The notes under the pieces are model-generated. The model had not been told where the DNA came from and searched no databases. It saw only the letters and a list, made by a program, of their open reading frames with translations. This document shows positions 1 to 8,215 of a DNA stretch of 64,000 bases, one piece after another. Origin of the DNA: Emticicia agri. GTDB taxonomy: Bacteria; Bacteroidota; Bacteroidia; Cytophagales; Spirosomataceae. The stretch is from positions 62,001-126,000 of the forward strand of contig CAMAQF010000001.1 of the NCBI GenBank assembly GCA_945860265.1, in the 5' to 3' direction. Every line of letters begins with the position of its first letter. Position 1 is the first letter of the stretch. Position numbers and translations under genes: made by a program.

Positions 1-1
1 G

Positions 2-289
2 ATCTGTACTTACACCAATACTTTTATTACGGCCATCGAAGCCCCACAAATGCAATCTTTCAAGATTTATCCGCAGCCAAGTTCGGAGTTTTTGATGGTT
101 GATTTACTAAACGATTTTTCGGAGAAAAACTTGCCACAAATATTTGATTTACAAGGCAAAAAAATACCCTGTGAGTTTGTCTATTTAACAGAAAACCAAT
201 GGAAGGTCAGCATCAAGCATTTGTCTGAAGGCACTTACTTTTTAAGAGTAGGAATTGAACAAAAAGGTGCTAAGTTTATAAAGTTATAA
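2..289 (+). CDS. C-terminal end of a T9SS-sorted secreted protein (partial)
   Basis: The reading frame is open from the window edge, so the 5' part of the gene lies outside; the internal ATG at 50 is not the true start. The visible 95 residues carry a type A T9SS sorting domain: an FKIYPQPSSEFLMV strand, an FDLQGKKI segment, the SEGTYFLRV strand and a final KFIKL. In this family the domain directs export through the type IX system and is cleaved at the cell surface. The function of the missing N-terminal part cannot be judged. The next gene starts about 90 bases downstream on the same strand. Confidence 0.8.
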   Translation: MCTYTNTFITAIEAPQMQSFKIYPQPSSEFLMVDLLNDFSEKNLPQIFDLQGKKIPCEFVYLTENQWKVSIKHLSEGTYFLRVGIEQKGAKFIKL

Positions 290-380
290 CCAGTCAATCT
301 AATTAAAACCTTGCACCAACAGCAAAATTTGGTTCTTAGCCTATTTCTGGCTATTTTCGCTAGGAAACAAAATTACACTT

Positions 381-1241
381 ATGAAAAAACTATTAGCCCT
401 GCTATTCGTAACAAATTTACTTTTTGCCCAAAGCGGAACCGAAATTTTTCTATTGGATATTACAAATTCGAGTGGAAATATTACGCTTTCAAATCCTAAA
501 AATATCACCAATCGAAAAGGTTATGATAATCAGCCATTTTTTCATCCAAGTCAGTCGTTGCTTTATTATACAGCAATGCTAGATGGCCAAACAGATATAT
601 GGTCATTTAATCTCAAAACTGGCGTTGGGCTACAAATTACTAAAACAATTGATTCAGAATATTCTCCAACCGTTACACCTGATAAAAAATATTTGTCGTG
701 CATTGTTCAGCGGAAATCAAACGGTGACCAAGACTTGGTAAAATACAATATCAAGAATCCGACCGAAACGCAGATGATTTTTGAGTCGCAAAAAACTGGA
801 AAAATAGGCTATCAAGCATGGTTGAACCCAAATGAACTCATCACTTTTGTATTGGGCGAACCACAAACGCTTCATTATCAAGATCTTACTAGGAAAAAAG
901 ATACAATCATTGTTCCTAACATTGGTCGTTCCTTACACCTCATTCCGAAACAAAAAGCGTTTAGTTTTGTACAACGAATAGATAAAAAATGGCTAATTCG
1001 CTCATTCAATCCTCAAAAAAATACCATTATTGATATAGCGGAAAGTCACCCAGAATCGGAACATTATAATGCTTGGTTCTCAGAAAATACAATTTTAGAA
1101 AGCCGAAATACAGATATTTTTAGTTATGATTTAATGACTAAAGAATGGAAAGCTGTTACTTTACCCGATATGCTTCTGAAGCGAAAAATCAGCCGAATGG
1201 CCATAAAAGGTAATAAAATTGCCATTGTGATTGAAGAATGA
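381..1241 (+). CDS. Secreted PD40/TolB-like beta-propeller protein
   Basis: 286 aa with a short signal peptide (MKKLLALLFVTNLLFAQ). The mature part shows PD40/WD40-like blades of the TolB type: DNQPFFHPSQSLLYYTAM, then TDIWSFNLKTG, then SEYSPTVTPDKKYLSC. Such propellers usually bind peptides or act as scaffolds in the periplasm; no catalytic residues are visible. It is shorter than TolB and has no TolB N-terminal domain. It ends 25 bases before the exported FAD oxidoreductase and is probably cotranscribed with it. The specific role is unknown. Confidence 0.75.
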   Translation: MKKLLALLFVTNLLFAQSGTEIFLLDITNSSGNITLSNPKNITNRKGYDNQPFFHPSQSLLYYTAMLDGQTDIWSFNLKTGVGLQITKTIDSEYSPTVTPDKKYLSCIVQRKSNGDQDLVKYNIKNPTETQMIFESQKTGKIGYQAWLNPNELITFVLGEPQTLHYQDLTRKKDTIIVPNIGRSLHLIPKQKAFSFVQRIDKKWLIRSFNPQKNTIIDIAESHPESEHYNAWFSENTILESRNTDIFSYDLMTKEWKAVTLPDMLLKRKISRMAIKGNKIAIVIEE

Positions 1242-1266
1242 AATAGTTTTTCCCCTTAGCTTTAAT

Positions 1267-3102
1267 ATGAAAAAAGTCCTACTTCTCATTTTTTTTACCA
1301 GTTTATTCTATAAAATTTACGCTCAAAAAAGCCAACAAACCGATGTTTTGATAATCGGAGGAAGTACTTCTGGTACAATGGCTGGGATACAATCAGCACG
1401 CATGGGCGTAAAAACCATCATTGTTGAAGAAACTCCGTGGCTGGGCGGAATGCTGACTTCGGCAGGAGTGTCTGCCATTGACGGCAATCATAATATGCCA
1501 TCGGGTTTGTGGGGGGAATTTCGTGAACAGATAAGAAATTACTACGGCGGAGCGGATAAAATTTCTACAGGTTGGGTCAGTAATACACTTTTCGAACCAT
1601 CAGTCGGGCAGAAAATTCTACGAAAAATGTGTGATGCTGAAAAGGATCTTTCAATGATTATTGGTACAAAACTGACTGATATAAAGCAAGTTACAGGCGG
1701 TTGGCACGTAAAACTTTCGAATACAAAAACAATTCAGGCGAAAATTATAATTGATGCTACCGAATTGGGTGACGTAGCAGCTAAAGTAGGCATCAAATAT
1801 GATTTAGGAATGGATGCCCAATCGACATACAATGAAGCAATCGCTCCCGAAAAAGCCAATAATGTTGTTCAAGACCTTACTTATGCTGCAATTTTGAAAG
1901 ATTACGGAGCAAATACTGATAGAACTTTGCCCAAGCCAGCCAATTATTCAGCCTCGGAGTTTAATTGTGCTTGTAAAGAATTTTGTGATAATCCTACTGC
2001 TAAAAGGCAAAATCCGTGTGCAAGTTTAATGACTTATGCTAAACTTACAAATGGTAAAGTTTTAATTAATTGGCCAATCAATGGCAATGATTTTTATGCA
2101 AATATGGTCGAAATGTCGGAAAATGAAAGGCAAGAAGCGATAAATTCGGCTAAAGCTGTTACGATACGTTTTGTGTATTTTCTGCAAACCGAATTGGGTT
2201 TTAAAAACTTCGGATTGGCCGATGATGAATATCCAACTGCCGATAAACTACCATTGATTCCGTATCACCGAGAGAGCCGCCGTATTGATGGTTTGGTAAA
2301 AATGAATACCAATCATATCGAAAAGCCTTTTTTACAGCCTCAACCACTTTATCGAACCGGTATAGCGGTTGGCGATTACGCCATTGACCATCATCACGAT
2401 AAAAATCCAGCTGCTCCAGATTTGCATTTTGTGCCAGTCCCATCATTTAATATTCCTTTAGGAAGCCTTATTCCAAAGCAAAAACCTAATTTTATTGTAG
2501 CCGAAAAGTCAATTTCAGTGAGTAATTTGGTGAACGGGGCATCTCGTTTACAGCCAGTTGTTATGCAAATCGGACAAGCAGCAGGTGCTTTGGCTGCCTA
2601 TAGTGTTTTAAAGAAAATTTCTCCAGAAAAGGTTTCGATACGAGCAATTCAACAAATACTATTGAAAGCGAAAGTATATATAATGCCTTATTTTGATGTG
2701 CTACCTACGCATCCGAATTGGGAGGCAATCCAAAGAATAGGGGCAACGGGAATCTTGAAAGGAGTAGGGCAATCGGTGAACTGGTCGAATCGAACTTGGT
2801 TTTATCCCGATTCTACAATTTCGACTAATGATTTTTTGAAAAATTTGAAAGATTTTGAACCAAAATTCACTTATAAAGGCATTTCTGAACAAAAAAACAT
2901 GACTTTTGCAGAATTTGAAACGATTTTAACAAGTTTTAAGCAATTTTTGACTTCAATCAAAAGCCCATCGGCTCATAGTATTTCAGTAAAAAATAGTAGC
3001 TCTGATAAGCAAAATTTGCCTATTTCTCGCAGCGAAATTGCTTTTCGATTGGCAAATTTAATGGAGAAAGAAGTTGATTTTGAAGGAAACTATAAAAAAT
3101 AA
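1267..3102 (+). CDS. Exported FAD-dependent oxidoreductase (FAD_oxidored family)
   Basis: 611 aa from the ATG at 1267, which is preferred over the in-frame ATG at 1231 because it starts directly with a signal peptide (MKKVLLLIFFTSLFYKIYAQ) and avoids overlap with the previous gene. A Rossmann dinucleotide fold follows: DVLIIGGSTSGTMAG, the acidic strand end IIVEE and the LGGMLTSAGVSA loop typical of FAD_oxidored enzymes. A second FAD contact region near the middle contains the stretch NLVNGASRLQPVVMQIGQAAG. The C-terminal 150 residues are less conserved and may be an accessory domain. The substrate is unknown; relatives often sit with carbohydrate or xenobiotic catabolism genes. The stop codon lies within a terminator stem. 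Confidence 0.85.
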   Translation: MKKVLLLIFFTSLFYKIYAQKSQQTDVLIIGGSTSGTMAGIQSARMGVKTIIVEETPWLGGMLTSAGVSAIDGNHNMPSGLWGEFREQIRNYYGGADKISTGWVSNTLFEPSVGQKILRKMCDAEKDLSMIIGTKLTDIKQVTGGWHVKLSNTKTIQAKIIIDATELGDVAAKVGIKYDLGMDAQSTYNEAIAPEKANNVVQDLTYAAILKDYGANTDRTLPKPANYSASEFNCACKEFCDNPTAKRQNPCASLMTYAKLTNGKVLINWPINGNDFYANMVEMSENERQEAINSAKAVTIRFVYFLQTELGFKNFGLADDEYPTADKLPLIPYHRESRRIDGLVKMNTNHIEKPFLQPQPLYRTGIAVGDYAIDHHHDKNPAAPDLHFVPVPSFNIPLGSLIPKQKPNFIVAEKSISVSNLVNGASRLQPVVMQIGQAAGALAAYSVLKKISPEKVSIRAIQQILLKAKVYIMPYFDVLPTHPNWEAIQRIGATGILKGVGQSVNWSNRTWFYPDSTISTNDFLKNLKDFEPKFTYKGISEQKNMTFAEFETILTSFKQFLTSIKSPSAHSISVKNSSSDKQNLPISRSEIAFRLANLMEKEVDFEGNYKK

Positions 3103-3138
3103 TTCAGAGAAGTTGGCTTCGTTCAATTTCTCTGAATT
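3101..3138. terminator. Bidirectional terminator between convergent genes
   Basis: An 11-bp perfect stem (AATTCAGAGAA at 3101-3111 with TTCTCTGAATT at 3128-3138) around a 16-base loop. It lies between the + strand oxidoreductase, whose TAA overlaps the stem, and the - strand gene ending at 3157. The flanks are A/T-rich on both sides, so it could serve both directions. Confidence 0.6.
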
Positions 3139-3156
3139 ATGATTTTTGAAAGAAAA

Positions 3157-4977
3157 TTACTTCACCACAACTTCAAAAGGCAACGGTAAATTGCTTACTG
3201 TCTGTTCTAAGTTCGATAATTCTTCCTTCATTTCTTTGATGTATAGTTCAGTTTCGTTCTTGAACGACGAAGCCAACGATTTGTAGTAGTCAATTCCTGA
3301 TAAAAGATTTGTATGAAAAACTTTAAGTGTTCGTATCTGTGCTGTTGAAAGGTTTTCAACTTGCTTATTGAGTTGGTTTTTGTAATAATCTATATTCAAT
3401 ATCAACTCATTCACAAACATATTTGGACGTTTCAATGAGTTCAGAATATTGGTTCGGCCATAAATGTGGTCGATCATTTGTTTCAATGAAAACACTCCCG
3501 AAAAATAAGCTAAATTTGGGCCTGGGCATATCGTTACTGCTGTAAGTTTATGGGCAGGATTAATATCATGTTTCAACAATGCCGCAACTCCCAAACCTTC
3601 ACACAAACAATCTCTTTGAATAAGGAAATTGATTTTCTCAGCCTTTTGTTCGGTGGTCATTTCGCTTGCTTCAATTTGTTTTATTTTTGCGTGTATGTAT
3701 TCACGAGATGACTCACAAATTGGCTCTTTTGTAAATTCTGTATTGGTAGAAAGAAACTTTTTATAGCACGGACTTCCCGCACGATTTTTATTGATACGCA
3801 TCAAACGCTGTTCTTCGCCCGTTGAAAGTCTAAAATTATTGAAAGGAACACCCAAAGGAGAAGCATTGCTTAAGAAATAATCATCTTTTTGTGCATTTGC
3901 CATTTTTAGAAGCATATTGTTATCAACATTTGTGGCTTCGGGAACTAACAAAAATGGACTAGCCCAACCTGTGCCATCAACATCGTAATGTTCGAGCAAG
4001 AAATTGTCTTCGTTGGCCGTTCCGATACCTCCTTGTACGGTAATTTTCATGATTGGGAATGATGGAAAAGGCGACATTTCTTTGGCTCTTAGTGCTTTAT
4101 TACAAATATCAAAAACCTCTTTTTGTAAATTTGCACGATTTTGCTTAAATTCTTCCAAGATTGGGCCAAGTAAAAGCCCATCAGTTGCAAATGCGTGTCC
4201 ACCGCAATTTAGTCCCGACTCAATTCTAAATTCCGATACCCATAGTCCTTTTTTTGCTAAGATTTTCCCTTGCGTAAGGGCCGAACGAAAATCGCTTACT
4301 TTTAAAATAATCTTCTTTTTCAAGAAACCATTTTCATTAGGAAAAAAATCGTTGAAGACATCAATGTATCCATACAAACGTGGGTTATAGCCAGCCGAAA
4401 AAACGATACTCGAAGTCAAATTGCTTTGAGCATAACCACGAAACGACGAAAGGGCATCAGAAAATTCTTTTGGTAGCATTTCACCGTTTTCGTCATAATG
4501 CGTTCTGTCAACTTTTGCCATTACGTTTACATCAATTGAACCTGCCACTATTAAGCTGCGAAGTTGTGCTTGAATTTGCTCTTTCACCGAACTATCTTCC
4601 AATTGAAGCATTCCGATATACATCTGCTTAATTGGTGAGGTTTCTGGAAGTAATTCAAAATATTTTGTAATTCCTGAGCCTTCAACGAAAGATTCTAAGC
4701 GTAGTTTTTCTACTTGCTCATTTATCAATCTATCCAAAAGATTTAGATATTCTGTAATTCTTTTGGCTCTGTAGTCTTCCACTTTTTCGGCAATTGGCTC
4801 GAAAAATTCAGTATTTTCTCGACAGTGAAATTCTCGCATTTTTTCGATAAGTTCGTGTTCGATAATTGAAATCACCGAAGAAATACCAAATCGAGCTACT
4901 TTTAGTGGCGTATCAATCGTGAAACCCAAGCCCATTACGGGAATATGGAAGGTATGTGTTGAAGGTGTTTGTATCAT
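3157..4977 (-). CDS. Unrecognised 606-aa Cys-containing protein, possible FMN TIM-barrel
   Basis: 606 aa; I cannot assign it to a named family. Visible features: an N-terminal GLGFTIDTPLKVARFGISS segment, an ESGLNCGGHAFATDG motif near the middle, and ITVQGGIGTANEDNFLLEHY followed by DGTGWASPF, which looks like the phosphate/FMN-binding end of a TIM barrel (as in nitronate monooxygenase or glutamate synthase-like folds). The C-terminal half has further cysteines (PCYKKF, PICESS, RDCLCEGLG, TICPGPNLAYFSG) that could bind an Fe-S cluster. The last 70 residues look helical. It follows korB on the same strand after a 290-base gap, so a redox role linked to ferredoxin is inferred from context only. 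Confidence 0.7.
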   Translation of the reverse strand: MIQTPSTHTFHIPVMGLGFTIDTPLKVARFGISSVISIIEHELIEKMREFHCRENTEFFEPIAEKVEDYRAKRITEYLNLLDRLINEQVEKLRLESFVEGSGITKYFELLPETSPIKQMYIGMLQLEDSSVKEQIQAQLRSLIVAGSIDVNVMAKVDRTHYDENGEMLPKEFSDALSSFRGYAQSNLTSSIVFSAGYNPRLYGYIDVFNDFFPNENGFLKKKIILKVSDFRSALTQGKILAKKGLWVSEFRIESGLNCGGHAFATDGLLLGPILEEFKQNRANLQKEVFDICNKALRAKEMSPFPSFPIMKITVQGGIGTANEDNFLLEHYDVDGTGWASPFLLVPEATNVDNNMLLKMANAQKDDYFLSNASPLGVPFNNFRLSTGEEQRLMRINKNRAGSPCYKKFLSTNTEFTKEPICESSREYIHAKIKQIEASEMTTEQKAEKINFLIQRDCLCEGLGVAALLKHDINPAHKLTAVTICPGPNLAYFSGVFSLKQMIDHIYGRTNILNSLKRPNMFVNELILNIDYYKNQLNKQVENLSTAQIRTLKVFHTNLLSGIDYYKSLASSFKNETELYIKEMKEELSNLEQTVSNLPLPFEVVVK

Positions 4978-5159
4978 TGCTTTTCAGAAAATTTAACAAA
5001 GCAACTTAAAATCTGTTAATCGAAACATGACGATTGTCATGGATTGGATTTTAGAAAGAATACGAAAAGTTATTTTTAAGCTGTTGAATAACATCATAAA
5101 AAAAATGATTAAGGAATTTTTTAATTTCTTGATCATTTTAATAGAAAAAGTATATGTTA

Positions 5160-5251
5160 GGTTGGGTTTTTTGACCTTATTCGGGGTCAGATGTCTGAAG
5201 TAAAAAAAATGTGGCACCAATCTACGACCCCAAATGGGGTAAAACTCAACC
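5160..5251. repeat. 92-bp imperfect inverted repeat in the korB-3' gap
   Basis: The gap at 4978-5268 holds no convincing gene. It contains an inverted repeat with arms 5160-5188 and 5226-5251: both begin GGTTG.GTTTT and end GGGGTC when read inward. The interior has smaller self-complementary words. The G/C-rich ends in an AT-rich gap suggest a MITE-like or REP-like element, or a processing/attenuation hairpin between korB and the downstream gene. Confidence 0.5.
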
Positions 5252-5268
5252 ACTATGAGTTTAACACC

Positions 5269-6315
5269 TTACCTCAAACTCTCATTTAAAGCCTCCAAAG
5301 CATCAATTCCTGGGCAAAGAATATCTTCTTTGAGGATGTTTAATGGCGTTTGGGTTGTTTGAAGCACATCGTGCAAGGCATTTGTATTTGGATCGATATA
5401 GACCAAACCCGTCAAAATTTCGCCTTTATCTTTAGCATTTTGCAAGGCAATCATCGCCGAAAGTTTATCTTCTGGATTCCAGCCTTGATGCAATTTTTGA
5501 AGCTGCAAAGCTGAGCCATCATGCAAAGTTATTTCTTTCCCATCTTCATAATCTGCCGTAATTTCTTCCATAATTGGCACAAAATCTACGGTAGAGGTTG
5601 CTTCAATATGCTCACGTACATAATCATAAGATTTTGTTGAACCTACATTATTATTGAAAGTTACGCAAGGCGAAATCACATCGATAAAGGCAAAACCTGG
5701 GTGCTTGATAGCGGCTTTTATCAAAGGAATGAGTTGTGCTTTATCACCCGAGAAACTACGAGCTACAAAAGTTGCACCTAATTCCATGCTCAAGCCAACC
5801 AAATCAATGGCATTAAATGGATTTACTGAACCTGCTTTACTTTTTGAACCATTATCAGCCGTTGCAGAATCTTGCCCTTTGGTGAGGCCATAGCAACCAT
5901 TATTCATTACCAAATAAACCATGTTTAGGTTACGACGAATGGCATGAACAAACTGCCCCATTCCGATAGAAGCAGAATCACCATCGCCCGAAACACCGAA
6001 GTAAAGCAAATCACGGTTAGCCAGATACGCACCTGTTGCTACCGAAGGCATACGTCCATGAACTGTGTTGAATCCGTGAGAATTTCCTAGAAAATAAGCA
6101 GGGGTTTTCGATGAACAACCAATGCCTGAAAGTTTGGCGATTCGGTGAGGCTCAACCGACAACTCAAAACAAGCTTGGGCGATTGCTCCACTGATAGAGT
6201 CATGGCCACAACCTGCACAAAGAGTTGATAAAGCTCCTTCGTAGTCTTTTTTAGTAAAATTTATATTATTTTTTGGCAAATCTGGATGCCTAAAGGTCGG
6301 ACGAACGTATGTCAT
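5269..6315 (-). CDS. korB: 2-oxoacid:ferredoxin oxidoreductase, beta subunit (TPP-binding)
   Basis: 348 aa. This is the thiamine-diphosphate subunit of a 2-oxoglutarate (or related 2-oxoacid) ferredoxin oxidoreductase, which makes acyl-CoA, CO2 and reduced ferredoxin. Visible motifs: the cluster cysteines LCAGCGHDS near the N terminus, the TPP signature SGDGDSASIGMGQF with MNNGCYGLTKGQ about 30 residues later, and a third Cys region SPCVTFNNN. The length matches KorB. The gene starts 4 bases after korA, so the two are translationally linked. Substrate preference (2-oxoglutarate versus pyruvate or branched chain) cannot be fixed from sequence; the two-subunit layout fits 2-oxoglutarate enzymes. 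Confidence 0.93.
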   Translation of the reverse strand: MTYVRPTFRHPDLPKNNINFTKKDYEGALSTLCAGCGHDSISGAIAQACFELSVEPHRIAKLSGIGCSSKTPAYFLGNSHGFNTVHGRMPSVATGAYLANRDLLYFGVSGDGDSASIGMGQFVHAIRRNLNMVYLVMNNGCYGLTKGQDSATADNGSKSKAGSVNPFNAIDLVGLSMELGATFVARSFSGDKAQLIPLIKAAIKHPGFAFIDVISPCVTFNNNVGSTKSYDYVREHIEATSTVDFVPIMEEITADYEDGKEITLHDGSALQLQKLHQGWNPEDKLSAMIALQNAKDKGEILTGLVYIDPNTNALHDVLQTTQTPLNILKEDILCPGIDALEALNESLR

Positions 6316-6319
6316 TTGT

Positions 6320-8119
6320 TCAGTTTGTTACAAGATTCTTACTAATTTCTTTCACAATTTTATCTGCCGTAATTGGCATTCCGTCATAATTCAAAACACG
6401 AATCAATTTCTTTGGATTGATTTCGAGTTCATTGACAAGCAACGAACGCATTTGGGCATCTCGGTTTTGCTCGATAACAAAAACAACTTCGTGGTCTTCA
6501 ATGAATTGCTCAACTTCTTTATTAAACGGAAACGATTTTAGTTGCATCGCATCAAGCACTACGTCTTGTTCACGCAATAAATCAATCGCTTCTTCCGAAG
6601 AATAAGTAGAAGTTCCAAAGAAAATCACCCCCAGCGGACTCATGTTTTTTTCTTGGTAAAAATATGGTTTTGGTACAATTTCTTTAGCTGTATCCCATTT
6701 TTTCTCCAAACGCTGCATATTTTTTACGTAAACTGCACTGTCTTCGGTATAAACTGCGTATTCGTCACGAGAAGTACCACGGGTAAAATACGAACCTTTG
6801 GTTGGGTGCGTACCTGGGTACGTACGGTACGGAATACCATCGCCATCAGAATCTAAGTAACGTCCAAAACGTCCCATATTTTCTAAATCTTCGGCAGTAT
6901 AAACTTTACCTCGGTCATATTTACGTTCAGGATTCCATTCAAACGGCTCACTCATGTGGTCGTTCATTCCTAAATCCAAATCTGTCAAAACTATAATTGG
7001 CGTTTGTAGTCTTTCAGCCAAATCAAAAGCATCGGCTGTTAGTTCAAAACAATCTTTTGGATTACTCGGAAACAACAAAACGTGTTTTGTATCGCCATGC
7101 GAAGCATAAGCCGAAACAGTAATATCCGACTGCTGTGTACGAGTTGGCATACCCGTTGAAGGGCCAGTACGCTGCACATCAATCAAGACTGCAGGAATTT
7201 CAGCAAAATATCCTAAGCCTAAAAATTCATTCATCAACGAAACCCCTGGACCAGAAGTGGCTGTAAATGACCTCGCACCATTCCAATTAGCTCCGACAAC
7301 CATACCGATTGCGGCAAGTTCATCTTCGGCTTGAACGATTGCAAAGTTTTTCTCGCCAGTTACTTTATCAGTACGGAATTTCTTGGCGTATTTTTCAAAT
7401 TTCTCAACAACTGAGGTAGAAGGCGTAATCGGATACCATGCAGCAACTGTTGCACCTGCATAAACAGCTCCGAGTCCACAAGCTCCGTTTCCATCGAATA
7501 AGATTCTTTTGCCAACTAAATCACGTCTTTCAACACGAATTTCAAGTGGAAAAGTGAAATTTTCTTGTACATATTTTACACCGAGTTGCAGAGCCTGCAC
7601 ATTGAGTGCAACTAATTTTTCTTTTCCCTTGAATTGTTCGGCTAATAATTGTTCCAAAACCGTAAATTCAATATCTAATAGAGCAGATAATGCTCCGACG
7701 TAAATGATATTTTTGAATAATTGGCGTTGACGTGGGTCGGTATACTGTTCCATACAAATACCCATCAACGGAATTCCGAGATAAGTAATGTCTTCACGAA
7801 TATATTCTTTGTGTAATGGTTTGGTGCTATCATATATAAAATATCCGCCCGAACGCACACTTTCCACATCTTTCATCATACTTTGTGGATTGACCGAAAC
7901 CATCAAATCAATGCCTTCACGACGACCTAAATAGCCTTTTTCGCTTACACGCACTTCATACCAAGTCGGTAAGCCTTGAATGTTAGATGGAAAAATATTT
8001 TTTGGTGTAACAGGAACTCCCATCCTAAATATAGCTTTGGCAAACATACTATTAGCACTGGCCGAACCAGTTCCGTTTACGTTGGCGAAGCGTACTACAA
8101 AATCGTTTATTTTTGTCAT
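6320..8119 (-). CDS. korA: 2-oxoacid:ferredoxin oxidoreductase, gamma-alpha fusion subunit
   Basis: 599 aa. The first ~190 residues are the gamma domain (FVVRFANVNGTGSASANSMF..., with GRREGIDLMVSVNPQ), fused to the alpha/pyrimidine-binding domain (GNGACGLGAVYAGATVAAWY, then PITPSTSVVEKF, then FTATSGPGVSLMNEF). The C-terminal part (GVIFFGTSTYSSEEA) is the transketolase-C-like domain. No ferredoxin domain is present, so electrons must leave through the KorB cluster to a separate ferredoxin or Fe-S partner; the Fe-S flavoprotein encoded just upstream is an obvious candidate (inference). Gene order is FAD/Fe-S protein, korA, korB. Confidence 0.93.
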   Translation of the reverse strand: MTKINDFVVRFANVNGTGSASANSMFAKAIFRMGVPVTPKNIFPSNIQGLPTWYEVRVSEKGYLGRREGIDLMVSVNPQSMMKDVESVRSGGYFIYDSTKPLHKEYIREDITYLGIPLMGICMEQYTDPRQRQLFKNIIYVGALSALLDIEFTVLEQLLAEQFKGKEKLVALNVQALQLGVKYVQENFTFPLEIRVERRDLVGKRILFDGNGACGLGAVYAGATVAAWYPITPSTSVVEKFEKYAKKFRTDKVTGEKNFAIVQAEDELAAIGMVVGANWNGARSFTATSGPGVSLMNEFLGLGYFAEIPAVLIDVQRTGPSTGMPTRTQQSDITVSAYASHGDTKHVLLFPSNPKDCFELTADAFDLAERLQTPIIVLTDLDLGMNDHMSEPFEWNPERKYDRGKVYTAEDLENMGRFGRYLDSDGDGIPYRTYPGTHPTKGSYFTRGTSRDEYAVYTEDSAVYVKNMQRLEKKWDTAKEIVPKPYFYQEKNMSPLGVIFFGTSTYSSEEAIDLLREQDVVLDAMQLKSFPFNKEVEQFIEDHEVVFVIEQNRDAQMRSLLVNELEINPKKLIRVLNYDGMPITADKIVKEISKNLVTN

Positions 8120-8129
8120 GCTCCGAAGG

Positions 8130-8215
8130 AGATTTTTATTAATATATGCTTTAATCTATTCGCTTTAAGCTTTGTATTTGAATATAGTTTTTTGCTTAGA
8201 GCCTATTGCCTAATG
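8130..8215. repeat. Dispersed GCTTTA-type word repeat
   Basis: The gap between the FAD/Fe-S gene and korA carries the words CTTTAAGCTTTG, TTGCTTAGAGCC and TTGCCTAATGC. Related strings occur at 11925-12010 and 24955-25050. They look like drifted copies of one low-complexity intergenic family. Confidence 0.35.

Noticed and set aside
4993-5253. 86-aa ORF on the - strand
   Set aside because: It runs across a large inverted repeat and has a random-like composition with no domain; treated as non-coding.
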